DNA of 23,584 bases, from IMG/VR virus record IMGVR_UViG_3300032084_000530, positions 1 through 23,584 of that record; one strand, written 5' to 3'. This document shows, piece after piece, positions 21,452 to 23,584 of the stretch (positions are counted from its first letter, which is position 1; every line of letters begins with the position of its first letter). Under the pieces are notes generated by a model that ran no database searches, was not told the DNA's origin, and saw nothing but the letters and a program-made list of their open reading frames with translations. This DNA is from a virus. The translations under genes were made by a program, and so were the position numbers.

Positions 21452-22293
21452 TGGCTAGGAACTTCATACCATTGAGTGAAGTGGTGGATGATTACATCCT
21501 GTCCATCGAGAGCGACGACTACGCCAGCTCAGCTTCAGACAACTTAATTAGGACTTACGCAATTCGAGGTATTCGAGAGATGGGTTTTGACATGTCAAGG
21601 ATTATCAGATCCTTGAAACTACCCGTCAATACAACCACCAATACTGTTGAGTTGCCAGATGATTACGTCGATTGGACTAAAGTGGGGGTAGTTGGAAGTG
21701 ATGGTCTGGTGTATGTATTAGGGGAGAACAAAAATATTAACTACTCTCAGAAATACTCTGTCAATGCTGCTGGAAATAACTACGACAGCGATGGTGATGG
21801 GCTGCTAGAAAGAGAGGACTCTAAGTCTGCAACCAGTAGCGGATCTCCATCAGTAGGCAGTGACATTACTGATGGTACTGACTCGTATATCTTCCGCAAC
21901 TATGTTTACGAAAACAATCAGGGTAGATTGTATGGCGCTGGTGGTGGACACTACTACGGAGAGTTCCGTATAAACCTCGACCAGAACAGAATCGAGCTGA
22001 AAGGCAACAACTCTATGAACGAGGTTGTGATTGAGTATATCGCTGACGAAGGAAGACGCAATGCAAGAACTAGAGATACTCAAATACACATCTACGCAGA
22101 GGAAGCCTTAAGAGCCTACATTTACTACAGGCTTATTGAAAGAAAGTCTTCTGTCCCTGCTGGCGAGAAAGCAAGAGCGAGATCAGAGTACTACAATGAG
22201 CGCCGCAAAGCAAACGCCAGAATTAAGTCTGTGTCTAAGGAAGAGATCCTGAAGACAATTAGAAAGAACTTCAAGCAAGCACCTAAGAGGTAA
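21451..22293 (+). CDS. Neck/ring-type structural protein 2 (tail tubular-like)
   Basis: 280 residues. It starts MARNFIPLSEVVDDYILSIE, then NLIRTYAIRGIREMGFDMSR, VELPDDYVDW and KVGVVGSDGLVYVLGENKNI, in the order I associate with crAss-like ring/tail tubular A-type proteins. Residues 112-123 (DSDGDGLLERED) form a calcium-loop-like insertion, and the C-terminal 90 residues are helical and basic (AEEALRAYIYYRLIERK). It probably sits between portal ring and tail tube. Coupling to both neighbours is by TAATG. Confidence 0.75.
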   Translation: MARNFIPLSEVVDDYILSIESDDYASSASDNLIRTYAIRGIREMGFDMSRIIRSLKLPVNTTTNTVELPDDYVDWTKVGVVGSDGLVYVLGENKNINYSQKYSVNAAGNNYDSDGDGLLEREDSKSATSSGSPSVGSDITDGTDSYIFRNYVYENNQGRLYGAGGGHYYGEFRINLDQNRIELKGNNSMNEVVIEYIADEGRRNARTRDTQIHIYAEEALRAYIYYRLIERKSSVPAGEKARARSEYYNERRKANARIKSVSKEEILKTIRKNFKQAPKR

Positions 22294-23584
22294 TGGCTAT
22301 TGACAAGATTTTACCGGGCCGTCTCAATGCAGATTCTGATGAGAGACTGCTCGAGAACGGATACATGAGTGATGCGATGAACGTCACCCTTTCAGAGGAT
22401 GGTAAGGGTACTGCTTCTGTTGTAAAAAACATGAAGGGTACTATTAAGGCAGATCCGCTGAACGACTCCGACAATCCTGTCAATAATAAAAGGGTCCGAG
22501 GCATCGGATCGGTAAGCGACTCACAGAGAGGCTTTGTGTACTTTGTAGTTGCTGACAATGACGAATCAGGCGAAGAGCACGCTATTTACCAGTACAACAC
22601 TAGCACGGATAAGTACAGACTCGTGATCAAGGACTCAAGGTTCAACTTTGATCCTCGAGGGTTTGTAAAGCTAGACGTGGTAAATGGAGACTTCGCTAGA
22701 AGCGGTGGCCTTCAAACCATTTTGTTTTTTACTGATGGTGTCAACCCACCAAGAAAGGTAAATGTAGATAGAGCTCTCAACGGCGAGTACTCAGCTGTTA
22801 CATCTGACAGGAACTTTGAGTATACATTTAATTGCATCAAGGCTCCATCGGTGTTTGCACCAGAAGCTTCTTTTGTAACAGATCCAAATATTGATAGCAA
22901 CTCCTTCAGGGATGAAGCGTTTCAGTTCGCTACTCAGTTGATTTACAAGGATGGAGAGGAGTCGGCCATATCTCCGTACTCTCCCCTGACTATACCCACA
23001 CAGCTCACGCTGTTCAACGTAAACGAACCGGGATTAGGTGTTCGCCCAAACATAGACAACGTGTGCGTGATCAATCCAAACATTAACGCATTTGGATTAA
23101 AAAATTCTTTCGACATCTCCAAGCTTAGGATACTTGCGAGAGCCGGAAACACAGGCCCATTTAGAGTTGTAGATGAAGTCCGAATTAATGAGTCTCTGAC
23201 TAGAAACATCAATGGAGAGGACGTTCAGGTATACAACGGGTCCAATGAGTACAAGTTCTTCAATGACAGACTGTCAACATTTGTATCTGATTTAGAGGTC
23301 AACAAGCTGTACGACAATGTTCCTTTTGAGGCTACAGGTCAAGCAGTGGTGGGGAATAGGCTCATGTTCTCAAACTACACTGAGGGGAGGCCTAACGTAG
23401 ATGCTAAGGCCAACATGAAGGTTGTGTATAGAACTTCTGATGTTGGTAGAAACGAGCTTGTCAGTCAACAACAAAACATATCGACGCAGTTCGAAGAAGA
23501 GACTGGCGGCAGTGCAGGTCTTATAAATGTATCTGCACTCATGGGTCTCAATGAGGACGAGTTTGAGTCAACGATTATACCTGC
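22293..23584 (+). CDS. Tail stabilisation/muzzle-type protein (partial)
   Basis: The gene starts with ATG at 22293 in the upstream stop (TAATG) and is open to the window edge; 430 residues are visible and the stop is missing. It begins MAIDKILPGRLNADSDERLL; later come LFFTDGVNPPRKVNVDRAL, FATQLIYKDGEESAISPYSP and VPFEATGQAVVGNRLMFSNY. This order fits the long tail stabilisation or muzzle proteins of crAss-like phages, which form the end of the short tail; those are usually several hundred residues longer than seen here. An alternative name is tail tubular protein B. Confidence 0.75.
   Translation, partial: MAIDKILPGRLNADSDERLLENGYMSDAMNVTLSEDGKGTASVVKNMKGTIKADPLNDSDNPVNNKRVRGIGSVSDSQRGFVYFVVADNDESGEEHAIYQYNTSTDKYRLVIKDSRFNFDPRGFVKLDVVNGDFARSGGLQTILFFTDGVNPPRKVNVDRALNGEYSAVTSDRNFEYTFNCIKAPSVFAPEASFVTDPNIDSNSFRDEAFQFATQLIYKDGEESAISPYSPLTIPTQLTLFNVNEPGLGVRPNIDNVCVINPNINAFGLKNSFDISKLRILARAGNTGPFRVVDEVRINESLTRNINGEDVQVYNGSNEYKFFNDRLSTFVSDLEVNKLYDNVPFEATGQAVVGNRLMFSNYTEGRPNVDAKANMKVVYRTSDVGRNELVSQQQNISTQFEEETGGSAGLINVSALMGLNEDEFESTIIP

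Noticed and set aside
1-23584. tRNA genes, CRISPR arrays, insertion sequences, integrase
   Set aside because: Read for TpsiC-arm patterns, regular direct repeats and transposase or recombinase motifs; none was seen by eye.

Overview
This window looks like part of the genome of a tailed dsDNA phage of a Bacteroidota host, most likely a short-tailed crAss-like (Crassvirales) phage of the kind known from marine Flavobacteriia. The host assignment rests on promoters with the Bacteroidota -7 box TAnnTTTG, the near absence of Shine-Dalgarno sites, and a signal peptide ending in AQ. The phage assignment rests on the TerL-portal pair, scaffold-capsid pair, fibre, lysis genes and, at the right edge, two ring/adaptor-type proteins followed by a tail stabilisation (muzzle)-type protein. 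Family names come from reading motifs by eye; no search was run.

Layout. 1-339 is a non-coding regulatory region with one strong promoter overlapped by inverted repeats and a structured leader. 340-3601 (+) encodes a 41-residue basic peptide, two tandem beta-rich paralogues and four lysine-rich or charged proteins, several sharing short basic or YGG tags. 3602-4517 (-) is the only minus-strand block: a secreted protein and a winged-helix regulator. The regulator faces a plus-strand operon across overlapping divergent promoters. 4551-6140 (+) holds small pre-packaging genes, including a probable tandem GroES-like co-chaperonin and a possible small terminase. 6143-10765 is TerL and portal. 10765-13147 is a fibre module. 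13144-14771 is a lysis-like cassette: amidase, two membrane/coiled-coil proteins and a lipoprotein. 14788-15983 is a cluster of five very small proteins, mostly basic. 16019-19740 is two structural proteins, scaffold, major capsid protein and a small capsid-associated protein, closed by a UUCG-loop terminator. 19804-20631 is an AT-hook protein with its own terminator. 20696-23584 is the neck/tail operon, whose last gene runs off the window.

Expression logic. Seven TAnnTTTG boxes open plus-strand transcription units, besides the promoter at 210-240. Five of them lie only 4-7 bases before the ATG, so those mRNAs should be leaderless or nearly so. Within operons, genes are joined by TAATG or ATGA stop/start overlaps (16 junctions), which suggests translational coupling in place of Shine-Dalgarno initiation. 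The most unusual elements are the leaderless promoter set, the operator-like palindromes beside the winged-helix gene, the double Cpn10-like protein, the cluster of tiny basic proteins with shared tags, and dockerin/EF-hand-like loops in three proteins.
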